A DNA stretch of 64,000 nt, taken from NCBI GenBank assembly GCA_003838145.1, contig QYZZ01000047.1, forward strand, positions 1 through 64,000, written 5' to 3'. The stretch comes from Tindallia sp. MSAO_Bac2 (lineage in GTDB: Bacteria > Bacillota > Clostridia > Peptostreptococcales > Tindalliaceae). Each line of letters begins with the position of its first letter. Position 1 is the stretch's first letter. The notes beneath the pieces are model-generated. The model made no database searches, was not told the origin of the DNA, and saw only the letters and a list, made by a program, of their open reading frames with translations. Made by a program: the position numbers and the translations under genes. Of this stretch, positions 1 to 11,698 are shown one piece after another.

Positions 1-74
1 AAGAAGGAAATCCCACAGCATTATGCATCAAATGCCATGGGATTATGATACCAAAATAGAATAAAAATGAAACA

Positions 75-116
75 GCCTGCGGGTTAGAGTCTTTTTACCC
101 GCCGCAGGCGGTTTTG
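75..116 (+). terminator. Intrinsic terminator of an upstream gene
   Basis: An inverted repeat GCCTGCGGGT / ACCCGCCGCAGGC with a three-base bulge is followed by a T-rich stretch. It ends transcription of a gene lying left of the window. Bases 1-74 contain no reading frame that I can assign to a family. Confidence 0.7.
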
Positions 117-122
117 TTCAAA

Positions 123-161
123 AACATTATTAGTAACATTTGCTCAAATGGAAATAATGTT
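123..161 (+). promoter_or_regulatory. Nested stem-loop upstream of pgk
   Basis: A perfect 9-bp outer stem (AACATTATT/AATAATGTT) encloses an asymmetric internal loop (AGTAA opposite GA) and a perfect 6-bp inner stem (CATTTG/CAAATG) closed by two bases. It is not followed by a T run, so it is not a simple terminator. It lies about 110 bases before the pgk start and may be a leader structure or an operator. Function unknown. Confidence 0.5.
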
Positions 162-271
162 CATGAGAGTTAAGTTTGGGTATCAATTCAAATGAGTTTC
201 AGTACTTGGAGATTGTATTGAAGCAATCAGAAAAAAATTTAATAATTCTTAGAAATATAAGGAGGGAAACA

Positions 272-1471
272 ATGTCGATTCTAAACAAAAGAAAAATGAA
301 AGATATGAATCTGAAAGGCGAAAAAGTACTGGTGCGATGTGATTTTAATGTTCCGATGGATAAGACCGGAAATATTACGGATGACAGCAGAATTAAGGCA
401 TCCTTGCCAACAATAAAGTATCTCTTAAGTGAAAACGCGTCATTAATCCTTATGTCACACCTGGGACGGCCTAAAGGTGAACCAAAGAAAGAATTGACGC
501 TGTTACCAGTGGCTGAAAAAATTAAGGAATTATTGGGTTGCAAGGTGTATTTTGCAGATGATAATGAAGTAACCGGGAAAAATGCAAAAAAAATAGCGGA
601 AGAACTGAAACCTGGCGAAGTGATGCTGCTGCAGAATTTGCGTTTTCGTAAAGAAGAAGAAAAAAACGTTAATTCCTTCACTAAGGAATTAGCTTCGCTC
701 GGCACAGTTTACGTAAACGATGCTTTCGGAACGGCTCACCGTGCCCATTGTTCAACAACGGGACTAGCAGATTTTTTGCCGGCTGCCATGGGATTATTAA
801 TTGAAAAAGAAGTTGACTATATGGGCAAAGCTATGGAAAAACCCGAAAGGCCTTTTGTTGCGATTTTGGGTGGAGCAAAAGTTTCAGATAAAATTGGCGT
901 TATAGAGAATTTAATTGACAAAGTGGATACTCTTTTGATAGGCGGCGGAATGGCGTTTACATTTCTAAAGGCTGAAGGCTTTGAAATTGGCCAGTCATTA
1001 TTGGAAGAAGATAAGATCGAAATGGCCAGTGATTTGATCACCATGGCTGAGAATAAAGGCGTTGATCTTATTCTTCCGGTTGATGTTGTTTCTGCCAGTG
1101 AAGTTTCAGAAAATGCCCGATATGAGATTGCGGAAATACATCAAATGCCTGAAAATGGAATTGGTGTGGATATTGGGCCTAAAACAATTAATCTCTTTGT
1201 AGAAAGAATAGCCGGCGCGAAGACGATTATCTGGAATGGTCCCATGGGGGTCTTTGAAATAGAATTATTCTCCAAAGGCACCAGAGCAGTGGCAGAAGCA
1301 ATGGCTAAAAACCAGGGTATTACCATAGTGGGTGGCGGCGACAGTGCGGCTGCCGTTGAAAAAATGGAGCTAGGGAAAGATATGGCTCATGTTTCAACAG
1401 GTGGTGGAGCATCCCTGGAGTTTTTAGAGGGTAAAGCGCTTCCGGGTATCGAGGCGATTCCCGATAAATAA
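272..1471 (+). CDS. pgk: Phosphoglycerate kinase
   Basis: Cytosolic glycolytic enzyme transferring phosphate from 1,3-bisphosphoglycerate to ADP. The N-terminal lobe has the substrate loop RCDFNVP (near residue 24) and SHLGRPKG; the C-terminal nucleotide lobe has ILGGAKVSDKIG, WNGPMGVFE and the GGGDSAAA loop near the end. The ATG at 272 follows AAGGAGGG by a few bases and gives 399 residues, the usual length; an upstream in-frame start at 176 would add 32 unconserved residues without a ribosome site. It is the first gene of a pgk-tpiA-gpmI-eno operon, with a 42-base gap to tpiA. Confidence 0.97.
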   Translation: MSILNKRKMKDMNLKGEKVLVRCDFNVPMDKTGNITDDSRIKASLPTIKYLLSENASLILMSHLGRPKGEPKKELTLLPVAEKIKELLGCKVYFADDNEVTGKNAKKIAEELKPGEVMLLQNLRFRKEEEKNVNSFTKELASLGTVYVNDAFGTAHRAHCSTTGLADFLPAAMGLLIEKEVDYMGKAMEKPERPFVAILGGAKVSDKIGVIENLIDKVDTLLIGGGMAFTFLKAEGFEIGQSLLEEDKIEMASDLITMAENKGVDLILPVDVVSASEVSENARYEIAEIHQMPENGIGVDIGPKTINLFVERIAGAKTIIWNGPMGVFEIELFSKGTRAVAEAMAKNQGITIVGGGDSAAAVEKMELGKDMAHVSTGGGASLEFLEGKALPGIEAIPDK

Positions 1472-1513
1472 AACTGACGAAATGGTAATTGACGATATAG
1501 AAAGGAGAATTCT

Positions 1514-2260
1514 ATGAGAATTCCACTGATAGCAGGAAACTGGAAAATGAATATGACTTGTGAGTCCGGCAAGAAACTCGCTAAGGCAATTGCTGAAGGT
1601 ATTGGAGATACAGATGTTGAAATAGCCGTATGCTGTCCGTTTCCCATGTTGTTTGGCATTGCAGATGCGTTAAGAGGCACACCCATCAGGCTGGGAGCCC
1701 AAAACATGCACTGGGAAGATTCTGGAGCCTATACTGGTGAAGTGTCAGCAGCAATGTTAACAGAAGCCGGTACAACTTATGTGATCCTTGGCCACTCAGA
1801 ACGAAGACATGTATTTGGAGAATCTGACGAATGGGTGCAAAAGAAGCTTTGCAAAGCTATTGAGTCAGAACTTGTTCCAATTCTGTGCATTGGAGAAACG
1901 CTGGAAGAACGGGAACAGGAACAGACAGAGAATGTATTGGAAAAGCAATTGGAAATGAGTTTAAAAAGCGTTGCTGCGAATAATGCTGAAAGAATAGTAA
2001 TTGCTTATGAACCTGTTTGGGCTATTGGAACCGGCAAAACGGCCACTCCTCAACAGGCAGCCGAAGCTGCTGAGTTTATAAGAAGCTGGCTGGTAAATAA
2101 ATATGACAACGAAGTATCAGAAAAAATTCGGATTCTTTATGGTGGAAGCGTAAAACCGGACAATGCTTCCGAAATAATGGAGTCCGAAGAAATAGATGGT
2201 GCTCTGGTGGGTGGTGCCAGTTTAAAGGTTGAAGATTTTATTGGCATCATAAATTTCTAA
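1514..2260 (+). CDS. tpiA: Triosephosphate isomerase
   Basis: Interconverts dihydroxyacetone phosphate and glyceraldehyde 3-phosphate. The 248-residue protein shows the active-site Asn-Lys in GNWKMN near residue 11, the electrophilic His in GHSERR near 96, the catalytic Glu in the AYEPVWAIGTGK loop near 167, and phosphate-binding YGGSV and GALVGGASL near the C-terminus. The start follows AAAGGAG. It sits between pgk and gpmI in the glycolytic operon. Confidence 0.97.
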   Translation: MRIPLIAGNWKMNMTCESGKKLAKAIAEGIGDTDVEIAVCCPFPMLFGIADALRGTPIRLGAQNMHWEDSGAYTGEVSAAMLTEAGTTYVILGHSERRHVFGESDEWVQKKLCKAIESELVPILCIGETLEEREQEQTENVLEKQLEMSLKSVAANNAERIVIAYEPVWAIGTGKTATPQQAAEAAEFIRSWLVNKYDNEVSEKIRILYGGSVKPDNASEIMESEEIDGALVGGASLKVEDFIGIINF

Positions 2261-2290
2261 GATAGAAAAATGCCGGAAGGAAGATTCACG

Positions 2291-5187
<2,897 letters not shown>

Positions 5188-5198
5188 TACATGATCCG

Positions 5199-5228
5199 AA
5201 AGCCGAAGGCTCTTCCTTCGGCTTTTTC
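5199..5228 (+). terminator. eno: Intrinsic terminator after eno
   Basis: Nine-base stem AGCCGAAGG/CCTTCGGCT with a five-base loop and a run of five T. It ends the glycolytic operon. Confidence 0.9.
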
Positions 5229-5372
5229 ATGTTTGCCCTTGGGTATTTGAATATGATGATCCATTGCCTTTTGTCTTTAAGCCTTTGACATTAATTATCC
5301 ATTATTAATCCTCAATTATCAATTACAACAGACGCATAGCGTCTTTGTCAGCGTCTTTGTCTTAAATGCTTG

Positions 5373-5401
5373 TTGATTTTAAAATACCCCTGTGATAGAA
5401 T
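5373..5401 (+). promoter_or_regulatory. Sigma-A promoter of secG
   Basis: TTGATT, 17-base spacer, TAGAAT. The -10 lies 36 bases before the secG start. The preceding bases 5229-5372 are AT-rich and show only an 11-base direct repeat (GCGTCTTTGTC at 5339 and 5351). Confidence 0.6.
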
Positions 5402-5437
5402 ATCTTTGTTAACGACATAGCATTGGAGGTGTAATGT

Positions 5438-5674
5438 ATGGGTGGTCTAAGGATTTTTCTGATGATATTACAAGTAATCGCTTCTGTTGTACTGATAGCA
5501 AGTATACTTCTTCAGTCTGGAAAAAGTGCAGGTTTATCGGGTTCTATTGCCGGTGGCTCTGAACAGCTCTTCGGTAAAGAAGGAAGAGGTTACGAAGGTG
5601 TTCTTAAAAAAGTAACAACTGCAGGTGCTGTGCTATTCATTATAGTAGCTATCATTCTTGTTGCAATTCAGTAA
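5438..5674 (+). CDS. secG: SecG protein translocase subunit
   Basis: Small membrane subunit of the SecYEG translocon. The 78-residue protein has two hydrophobic helices (about 4-25 and 57-77) separated by the conserved cytoplasmic loop LQSGKSAGLSGSIAGGSEQLFGK. ATG follows GGAGGT by seven bases. secG near eno and rnr is a familiar Firmicutes arrangement. Here it precedes hppA by 45 bases with no terminator visible between them, so they may be cotranscribed. Confidence 0.95.
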   Translation: MGGLRIFLMILQVIASVVLIASILLQSGKSAGLSGSIAGGSEQLFGKEGRGYEGVLKKVTTAGAVLFIIVAIILVAIQ

Positions 5675-5719
5675 TAAGTAATATATGAAATTAAAACTAA
5701 ATAGGAGGGACACAGTAAA

Positions 5720-7729
5720 ATGGGCTATTTTTATGCTGCTCCTGTGGCAGGTATCATTGCACTTATATTTGCATTTATGCTGGCACAGAAAATTGATAAG
5801 GTTGAAGTAGGAACAGATCGAATGAAAGAGATTGCTTCCTACATACATGAAGGGGCGATGACTTTCTTACAGAGAGAGTACAAAACCCTTGTTATTTTTG
5901 TCATAGTTCTGGCCGTCGTGTTAGCTGTAGGCATTAATGTATTGACGGCTATTTGTTTTCTGATTGGTGCCTTGTTTTCAGGGCTTGCTGGTTTTTTTGG
6001 AATGCAGGTGGCTACAAAAGCCAATGTACGTACTGCTAATGCTGCAAAAGAAGGCGGTATGAACAAAGCTCTTTCTGTAGCTTTCTCCGGCGGAGCTGTT
6101 ATGGGCATGTCCGTGGTTGGTTTAGGGCTTCTTGGTGTTGGTGGATTATTCATCTTCCTACATGGAGTTGAAGGACCTGAATCTGCTGCATCAATTATTA
6201 CAGGATTCGCACTTGGTGCTTCATCCATTGCTTTGTTTGGTCGTGTAGGTGGAGGTATTTACACAAAAGCTGCCGATGTTGGAGCTGATCTTGTCGGAAA
6301 AGTTGAAGCAGGCATTCCGGAGGATGACCCAAGAAATCCGGCAGTTATTGCCGATAACGTTGGAGATAATGTTGGGGACGTTGCCGGTATGGGCGCAGAC
6401 CTTTTTGAGTCCTATGTTGGTTCAATTATTTCAGCTATTGCTCTGGGGTTGATAGCCCATGGATTAAATGGTGCCATGTTCCCGTTAATTTTAGCTGCAG
6501 TAGGAATCATTGCATCCATCATCGGTACCTTCTTTGTTAAAGGTGATGATAATACAGACCCGGCAAAAGCACTTCATCGGGGGACCTATGTGAGCGGTAT
6601 TATCACTGTTATTGCAGCTTTTGTATTAAGCCAGTCCCTGTTAAATGGATTAGGTGGATTTTTGGCTGTGGTCATTGGTCTGCTGGTGGGAATTCTGATT
6701 GGTAAAGTGACTGAAATCTATACATCTGGTGAATACGAGGCTGTCAAAAGAATTGCTAAACAGTCTGAAACCGGACCAGCAACAACGATTATCAGTGGTA
6801 TGGCTGTAGGAATGCTATCCACGGTGTGGCCGATTCTGTTTATTGTTGTTGGTATACTTGTTGCCTATGCATCCGCCGGTCTTTATGGAATTGCGTTGGC
6901 TGCAGTGGGAATGCTATCTACTTTGGGAATGACTGTGGCAGTTGATGCTTATGGACCTATTGCGGATAATGCCGGTGGTATTGCAGAGATGTGTGAATTG
7001 CCGCCAGAAGTTAGACAGATTACCGATAAACTGGATGCTGTGGGTAATACTACTGCAGCCATTGGTAAAGGTTTCGCCATTGGTTCTGCAGCACTGACGG
7101 CTCTTGCCCTCTTTGCTACCTACACAGCCGCTGTTGGCCTGTCTTCCATCGACTTAACAGAGCCAACTGTAATCACAGGACTTCTGGTTGGATCAATGCT
7201 GCCATTCCTGTTTTCTGCACTTACTATGGAAGCTGTTGGTAAGGCAGCCAATGAGATGATTGAAGAAGTTAGAAGACAATTTAAGACTATTGATGGTATC
7301 ATGGAAGGAACCGGTAAACCGGACTATGCAACCTGTGTGGATATCAGTACTGCTGCTGCATTGAAGGAAATGGTAATTCCGGGACTGCTGGCAGTGTTGG
7401 CTCCGATTTTAATGGGACTGCTGCTAGGTCCTGCGGCTGTAGGTGGATTATTAGCAGGTGCCTTGGGGGCTGGTGTTCTTCTGGCTATTATGATGGCTAA
7501 TGCCGGCGGTGCATGGGATAATGCGAAGAAATATATTGAAGAAGGACATCATGGCGGAAAAGGAAGTGAATCACATAAAGCTGCTGTAGTTGGTGATACA
7601 GTAGGTGACCCTTTCAAAGACACATCTGGACCTTCGATTAATATTTTGATTAAGTTGATGACTATTGTTTCTGTCGTGTTTGCACCTTTGTTTATTGCCT
7701 TTGGCGGTGCATTGACAAACTTTTTTTAA
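5720..7729 (+). CDS. hppA: Membrane-bound ion-pumping pyrophosphatase (K+-dependent, probably Na+-type)
   Basis: Integral membrane pump coupling pyrophosphate hydrolysis to cation export. The 669-residue protein has about 16 hydrophobic segments. Substrate and metal motifs are present: [30 protein letters not shown] and, near the C-terminus, [36 protein letters not shown] has the Ala that marks K+-dependent enzymes (K+-independent ones have Lys there). DLFESY places a Glu where, as I recall, Na+-pumping enzymes carry it, whereas plant H+ pumps have Gly there. Start follows AGGAGGG. This would let the cell recover energy from biosynthetic pyrophosphate as an ion gradient. Confidence 0.95.
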   Translation: MGYFYAAPVAGIIALIFAFMLAQKIDKVEVGTDRMKEIASYIHEGAMTFLQREYKTLVIFVIVLAVVLAVGINVLTAICFLIGALFSGLAGFFGMQVATKANVRTANAAKEGGMNKALSVAFSGGAVMGMSVVGLGLLGVGGLFIFLHGVEGPESAASIITGFALGASSIALFGRVGGGIYTKAADVGADLVGKVEAGIPEDDPRNPAVIADNVGDNVGDVAGMGADLFESYVGSIISAIALGLIAHGLNGAMFPLILAAVGIIASIIGTFFVKGDDNTDPAKALHRGTYVSGIITVIAAFVLSQSLLNGLGGFLAVVIGLLVGILIGKVTEIYTSGEYEAVKRIAKQSETGPATTIISGMAVGMLSTVWPILFIVVGILVAYASAGLYGIALAAVGMLSTLGMTVAVDAYGPIADNAGGIAEMCELPPEVRQITDKLDAVGNTTAAIGKGFAIGSAALTALALFATYTAAVGLSSIDLTEPTVITGLLVGSMLPFLFSALTMEAVGKAANEMIEEVRRQFKTIDGIMEGTGKPDYATCVDISTAAALKEMVIPGLLAVLAPILMGLLLGPAAVGGLLAGALGAGVLLAIMMANAGGAWDNAKKYIEEGHHGGKGSESHKAAVVGDTVGDPFKDTSGPSINILIKLMTIVSVVFAPLFIAFGGALTNFF

Positions 7730-7745
7730 GTAACTTAATTAACGG

Positions 7746-7783
7746 AGTCCTCTTTTGTAATTTGCGAAAGAGGGCTTTTTTTT
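7746..7783 (+). terminator. hppA: Intrinsic terminator after hppA
   Basis: Stem CCTCTTT/AAAGAGG extended by flanking G-C pairs, followed by eight or more T. Confidence 0.85.
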
Positions 7784-7833
7784 ACCTAAAGTGATAGTTG
7801 TCTGGTAATCTCGATGAAATAGAGGTGTATTTT

Positions 7834-8118
7834 ATGGAATTATTTTATTACTTATTCATAAATATATTTGCCTTTATAACCATGGGATGGGATAAAAGAA
7901 GGTCAATAAGAAAAGACTGGAGGGTACCGGAAAAGCATCTATTGTTACTACCATTAATGGGAGCTGCGCCAGGAATTCTTTTGGGAATGTATATCTGGAA
8001 ACATAAGACAAAGAAACCATTGTTTTATATAGGTGTACCTATATTGTATCTTCTACATCGGCTTTTGATTATGCCGACTTTATCCGACGCCCTGTTTTAT
8101 TTGAGAAGCTGGTGGTAA
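7834..8118 (+). CDS. DUF1294 family membrane protein
   Basis: A 94-residue membrane protein of unknown function. It shows the family signature MGWDKRRSIRKDWRVPE followed by LLLLPLMGAAPGILLGMY and a Lys/His-rich KHKTKKPLF loop, with hydrophobic helices at about 3-17, 39-57 and 68-85. The ATG at 7834 follows GAGGTG; twelve more in-frame codons upstream have no ribosome site. It lies alone between the hppA terminator and rnr. I infer no role from its neighbours. Confidence 0.85.
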   Translation: MELFYYLFINIFAFITMGWDKRRSIRKDWRVPEKHLLLLPLMGAAPGILLGMYIWKHKTKKPLFYIGVPILYLLHRLLIMPTLSDALFYLRSWW

Positions 8119-8155
8119 TAATTAACTATAATAACTCAGAAGAGGAGGAACTGTC

Positions 8156-10285
8156 ATTAAAGATGAAATAATATCCTTTATGAAGGAACAGGCGTACCGA
8201 CCATTACTTTTGGATGAACTGATGAATGAGCTGGATATTGATAATGAACAGAAAAAAATGTTTAAACAAATACTGGATGAGATGGAAAAAGATGGCCAGA
8301 TTATGCGTAACCGTCATCAACGATATGGAATTCCCGAAAAAATGGGATATATGACCGGAACTTTAATTGGTCACTGGAAAGGATATGGATTTGTGGATTC
8401 GGAGCATCCGGAAATTAGTTCAGTCTATATTCCTCCAAATATGATGAAAGGTGCATTGCATCAGGATTTTGTCCTTGTAAAAGTTAGATATGAACCCACG
8501 GAAGAATATAAAGCTGAGGGTGAGATAGTGCGCATTCTGAGACGTGGCATGGTGGAAGTAGTTGGAACTTATGAAAAAAGCAAAAAACACGGCTTTTGTG
8601 TGCCTGATGATCAACGCTTCCATGCTGATATTTTCATTCCCGGTAAACAAAACCTTAAAGCTTCCAATGGTCATAAAATTGTTTGTAAAATAACTTCCTG
8701 GCCAGAGAATCGCCGTAATCCGGAAGGAAAAATCATTGAAGTTCTTGGAGATCCACGTCAGCCGGAAACAGACATGAAAGCTATTATCAAGAAGCATCAG
8801 CTTTCGGAAGTATTTCCTAAAAAAGTGTTGAAGGAAGCAGAAAGCACTCCTCAGACAATTACTGACAAAGAAATAGAACAACGCCGGGATTTACGAAATC
8901 TTCGGATGTTTACTATTGACGGAGCCGATGCTAAAGACCTTGATGACGCTGTGTCCATCGAGAAACTAAAAGGAGATATGTATCGTTTAGGAGTTCACAT
9001 TGCAGACGTATCACAGTACGTCCGATCGGGGAGTAGCCTGGATAAAGAGGCTCATAAAAGGGCAACCAGTGTTTATTTGGTGGATCGGGTACTGCCAATG
9101 CTGCCACCTCAACTTTCTAATGGAATATGCAGCTTGAATCCACAGGTGGATCGACTGGCCCTATCAGTTCTGATGGACATCAATCAGGAAGGAAAAGTGA
9201 TTCATCATGATATTGTTGAATCAGTTATTCGAACAGACGCCAGGATGGTTTACGATGATGTAAGTGATATTGTTGAGAATAAAGATGAAACTCTTATGGA
9301 AAAGTATCGTGAATTGACGGAAGATTTTTTTACGATGAAAGATCTTTCCTTAATATTACGCTCTAAAAGAGAGGAACGGGGTGCTATTGATTTTGATTTT
9401 CCAGAATCTAAAGTAGTCCTTGATGATAAAGGGTATCCGGTTGACATTGTTCCTGAAGAACGGAGAACTGCTAATAGAATGATAGAAGAATTTATGCTGG
9501 TTTGCAATGAAACTGTTGCGGAACACTTCTATTGGCTTAAACATCCGTTTATTTACCGGGTACATGAAGATCCGGATCCAGAAAAAATGATGCGATTTAA
9601 TCAATTTATTTTTCATTTTGGATACACTCTTAAAGGTAAACAAAGCGAGGTACACCCTAAAACACTTCAATTGTTACTAAAAGAAGTAGAAGATAAAAAA
9701 GAAGGAAAAGTTATTAATACAATGATGCTGCGCTCTTTAAAAAAAGCTCGTTATACAACGGATCCTTTAGGCCATTACGGGTTGGCAGCTTCCTACTATA
9801 GCCATTTTACTTCGCCAATTCGACGTTATCCAGATCTGGCAATCCACCGAATCATTAAAAATCATTTGAATAGCAAGAAGCAAATTGAAGAATCTGAGGA
9901 TCAGAAAATAACCTCCAGGCTAGAAGAGACAGCCAGACACGCTTCGGAAATGGAACGTAGTGCGGAAGAAGCAGAAAGAGAATCGGTGGATCTGAAAAAG
10001 GCCATTTTTATGTCGGAGCGAATTGGACAGGAATTTTATGGTCTGATTTCCAGCGTAACCTCATTTGGCATTTTCATAGAGCTTGAAAACTCGGTAGAAG
10101 GACTGGTACGGCTTAGTGACATGGACGATGATTATTATCAATATGATCCGGATCACCTGAAACTTACTGGTGAGAGAACGAAAAAAACTTATACCATCGG
10201 AGATGAGGTAAAAGTAAGAATCGACGATGTCAATTTGATGCAAAGAGAGATTAATTTTTCTCTGATTGAAGAGGGTTTAATGTAG
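8156..10285 (+). CDS. rnr: Ribonuclease R, probable ATT start
   Basis: Processive 3'-5' exoribonuclease that degrades structured RNA and works with SmpB-tmRNA in ribosome rescue. Order: N-terminal winged helix (about 10-70), two cold-shock/OB domains (about 75-220), RNB catalytic domain with the Asp cluster DGADAKDLDDAV near residue 255 and HFTSPIRRYPDL near 545, then a C-terminal S1 domain (about 620-709). The AGGAGG at 8143-8148 is seven bases from ATT at 8156, and the eight residues from there to the first ATG (IKDEIISF) resemble the conserved RNase R N-terminus. The first in-frame ATG, at 8180, is 31 bases from that site. If ATT is not used the protein is 701 residues from 8180. Confidence 0.93.
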   Translation: MKDEIISFMKEQAYRPLLLDELMNELDIDNEQKKMFKQILDEMEKDGQIMRNRHQRYGIPEKMGYMTGTLIGHWKGYGFVDSEHPEISSVYIPPNMMKGALHQDFVLVKVRYEPTEEYKAEGEIVRILRRGMVEVVGTYEKSKKHGFCVPDDQRFHADIFIPGKQNLKASNGHKIVCKITSWPENRRNPEGKIIEVLGDPRQPETDMKAIIKKHQLSEVFPKKVLKEAESTPQTITDKEIEQRRDLRNLRMFTIDGADAKDLDDAVSIEKLKGDMYRLGVHIADVSQYVRSGSSLDKEAHKRATSVYLVDRVLPMLPPQLSNGICSLNPQVDRLALSVLMDINQEGKVIHHDIVESVIRTDARMVYDDVSDIVENKDETLMEKYRELTEDFFTMKDLSLILRSKREERGAIDFDFPESKVVLDDKGYPVDIVPEERRTANRMIEEFMLVCNETVAEHFYWLKHPFIYRVHEDPDPEKMMRFNQFIFHFGYTLKGKQSEVHPKTLQLLLKEVEDKKEGKVINTMMLRSLKKARYTTDPLGHYGLAASYYSHFTSPIRRYPDLAIHRIIKNHLNSKKQIEESEDQKITSRLEETARHASEMERSAEEAERESVDLKKAIFMSERIGQEFYGLISSVTSFGIFIELENSVEGLVRLSDMDDDYYQYDPDHLKLTGERTKKTYTIGDEVKVRIDDVNLMQREINFSLIEEGLM

Positions 10286-10295
10286 TTTTAAATGA

Positions 10296-10324
10296 TTGAC
10301 TAACAGCTATAAATGGAGTAATAT
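10296..10324 (+). promoter_or_regulatory. Sigma-A promoter of the nucleoside operon
   Basis: TTGACT, 17-base spacer, TAATAT, placed ten bases after the rnr stop. It reads into the BMP lipoprotein gene, with transcription expected to start near 10331. Confidence 0.75.
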
Positions 10325-10327
10325 TGA

Positions 10328-10364
10328 GTTGGTAGAATAACAATTAGAGAATTGAACTACCAAC
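10328..10364 (+). promoter_or_regulatory. Nested stem-loop at the 5' end of the nucleoside mRNA
   Basis: Perfect 8-bp outer stem GTTGGTAG/CTACCAAC, internal loop AATAA opposite AA, 5-bp inner stem CAATT/AATTG and a four-base loop. It overlaps the expected transcription start. No T run follows. It could protect the mRNA 5' end or act as an operator. The layout resembles the element at 123-161. Confidence 0.55.
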
Positions 10365-10391
10365 AAAAGAGACAAAATAAAGGGGGAATTA

Positions 10392-11552
10392 ATGTTGAAG
10401 AAGTATGGAATTTTGTTATTAATGGTTTTGCTTATTCTGTCACTGGCTGTGACCGGTTGCGGTGGCCCTGATGAGCCTGCTGAACCGACAGACGCAGAAG
10501 AACCGGCAGATACTGGTGAAGAAGTAGACCCAAGCGATGATCAACTGGATATTGTTCTATTGATCAATGGTACTTTGGGAGACAGATCTTTCTTTGACTC
10601 TGCCCACAATGGAATGCAACTAATAGAGCAGGAATTGGGTGCTAATGTTAGAACTATCGAAATGTCTTATGATCAGACTAGCTGGGAACCTACGCTATGG
10701 GACGTTTCTGAGCAGGACTGGGACATTATCGTGCTGGGTACTTGGCAGATGCAGGAGTATCTTGAAGAGATTGCTCCCGAATTCCCGGATAATCGCTACA
10801 TCATTTTTGATACTTCTGTAGACTACAGCCTTGGCGGATTGGACAATGTTTATTCCATTCAGTACAAACAAAACGAAGGTGCATTCTTAGCTGGCGTATT
10901 AGCAGCCCATGTGACTAACTCTGATATGGAATTTGCAGATGACAGTCAAAGCCTGATTGGGTTCCTTGGAGGCATGGACATACCTGTCATTAATGACTTC
11001 CTGGTTGGCTATATTGAAGGTGCCCTTTATGTCGACGAAGATGTTAAAGTTTATGTTTCTTATATTGGCGACTTTTCTGATTCCCCTCGAGGAAAAGAAA
11101 TGGCGCTGGCCCAGTACAATGATGGAGTGGACATTGGCTTTAACGTAGCAGGCCAAGCCGGACTGGGACAAATTGATGCAGCAGAAGAAGTACAAAGATA
11201 TGCCATTGGTGTTGACTCTGACCAGGCTTTGGTATTCGCTGAGACAGATCCGGAAAAAGCAGAATTTGTGTTGACTTCCATGCTGAAGCGAGTGGATAAT
11301 TCTATCCTACGTGCAGTTGAGATGCATATAGAAGGAACCTTGCCATACGGAGAAGCAGAAGCTCTTGGTATTCAGGAGGAAGCTGTCGGATTAGCAAACA
11401 ACGAATTCTATCAGGAAAACGTTGATCAGGAATTAAGAGATTATATCAAGGAAATTGAAGAAATGATTGATGCTGGCGAAATAACTGTAAGATCAGCGTT
11501 GGGAATGTCGACAGAAGAGTTGGATGAACTCAGAGATTCTGTCAGTCCTTAA
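10392..11552 (+). CDS. BMP-family nucleoside-binding lipoprotein
   Basis: Extracellular substrate-binding lipoprotein of a BmpA/YufN-type nucleoside ABC importer. Lys-rich N-terminus, hydrophobic core and lipobox LAVTGC (Cys near residue 23) are followed by a low-complexity acidic Pro/Glu linker (about 26-50). The mature domain has family features NEGAFLAGVLAA, IGFLGGMDIPVINDF and AIGVDSDQA near residue 275. Mature sequence is strongly acidic. ATG follows an AGGGGG site. It heads an operon with its ATPase, two permeases and nucleoside-degrading enzymes, which supports nucleosides as the substrate (inference from family and context). Confidence 0.9.
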   Translation: MLKKYGILLLMVLLILSLAVTGCGGPDEPAEPTDAEEPADTGEEVDPSDDQLDIVLLINGTLGDRSFFDSAHNGMQLIEQELGANVRTIEMSYDQTSWEPTLWDVSEQDWDIIVLGTWQMQEYLEEIAPEFPDNRYIIFDTSVDYSLGGLDNVYSIQYKQNEGAFLAGVLAAHVTNSDMEFADDSQSLIGFLGGMDIPVINDFLVGYIEGALYVDEDVKVYVSYIGDFSDSPRGKEMALAQYNDGVDIGFNVAGQAGLGQIDAAEEVQRYAIGVDSDQALVFAETDPEKAEFVLTSMLKRVDNSILRAVEMHIEGTLPYGEAEALGIQEEAVGLANNEFYQENVDQELRDYIKEIEEMIDAGEITVRSALGMSTEELDELRDSVSP

Positions 11553-11592
11553 TAGAAACTTTATTTAAACTTCATCTGTTTTTCAATTATGG

Positions 11593-11621
11593 GGACAGGC
11601 CAGAACATGTTCTGCCTGTCC
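11593..11621 (+). promoter_or_regulatory. Intercistronic hairpin after the BMP gene
   Basis: Thirteen-base-pair stem: GGACAGG/CCTGTCC stacked on CAGAAC/GTTCTG with one bulged C and a two-base loop. The following T-poor sequence makes it a weak terminator. Its place just after a binding-protein gene suits mRNA 3'-end protection and partial termination. Confidence 0.6.
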
Positions 11622-11644
11622 TCAATTTTACATAATATTAAATG

Positions 11645-11674
11645 AAACTCCCGCCAAATTTGACGGGAGTTTTA
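11645..11674 (+). terminator. Possible attenuator before the ATPase gene
   Basis: Nine-base stem AAACTCCCG/CGGGAGTTT enclosing a further short CAA/TTG pairing, then TTTT. It is the second hairpin between the binding-protein gene and the transporter ATPase and could lower downstream expression. Confidence 0.55.
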
Positions 11675-11698
11675 GAGATGGAGGTGTCACTGGAAATT

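Noticed and set aside
5339-5361. Direct repeat of GCGTCTTTGTC
   Set aside because: Two short copies with no further spacing pattern; not a CRISPR or clear operator.
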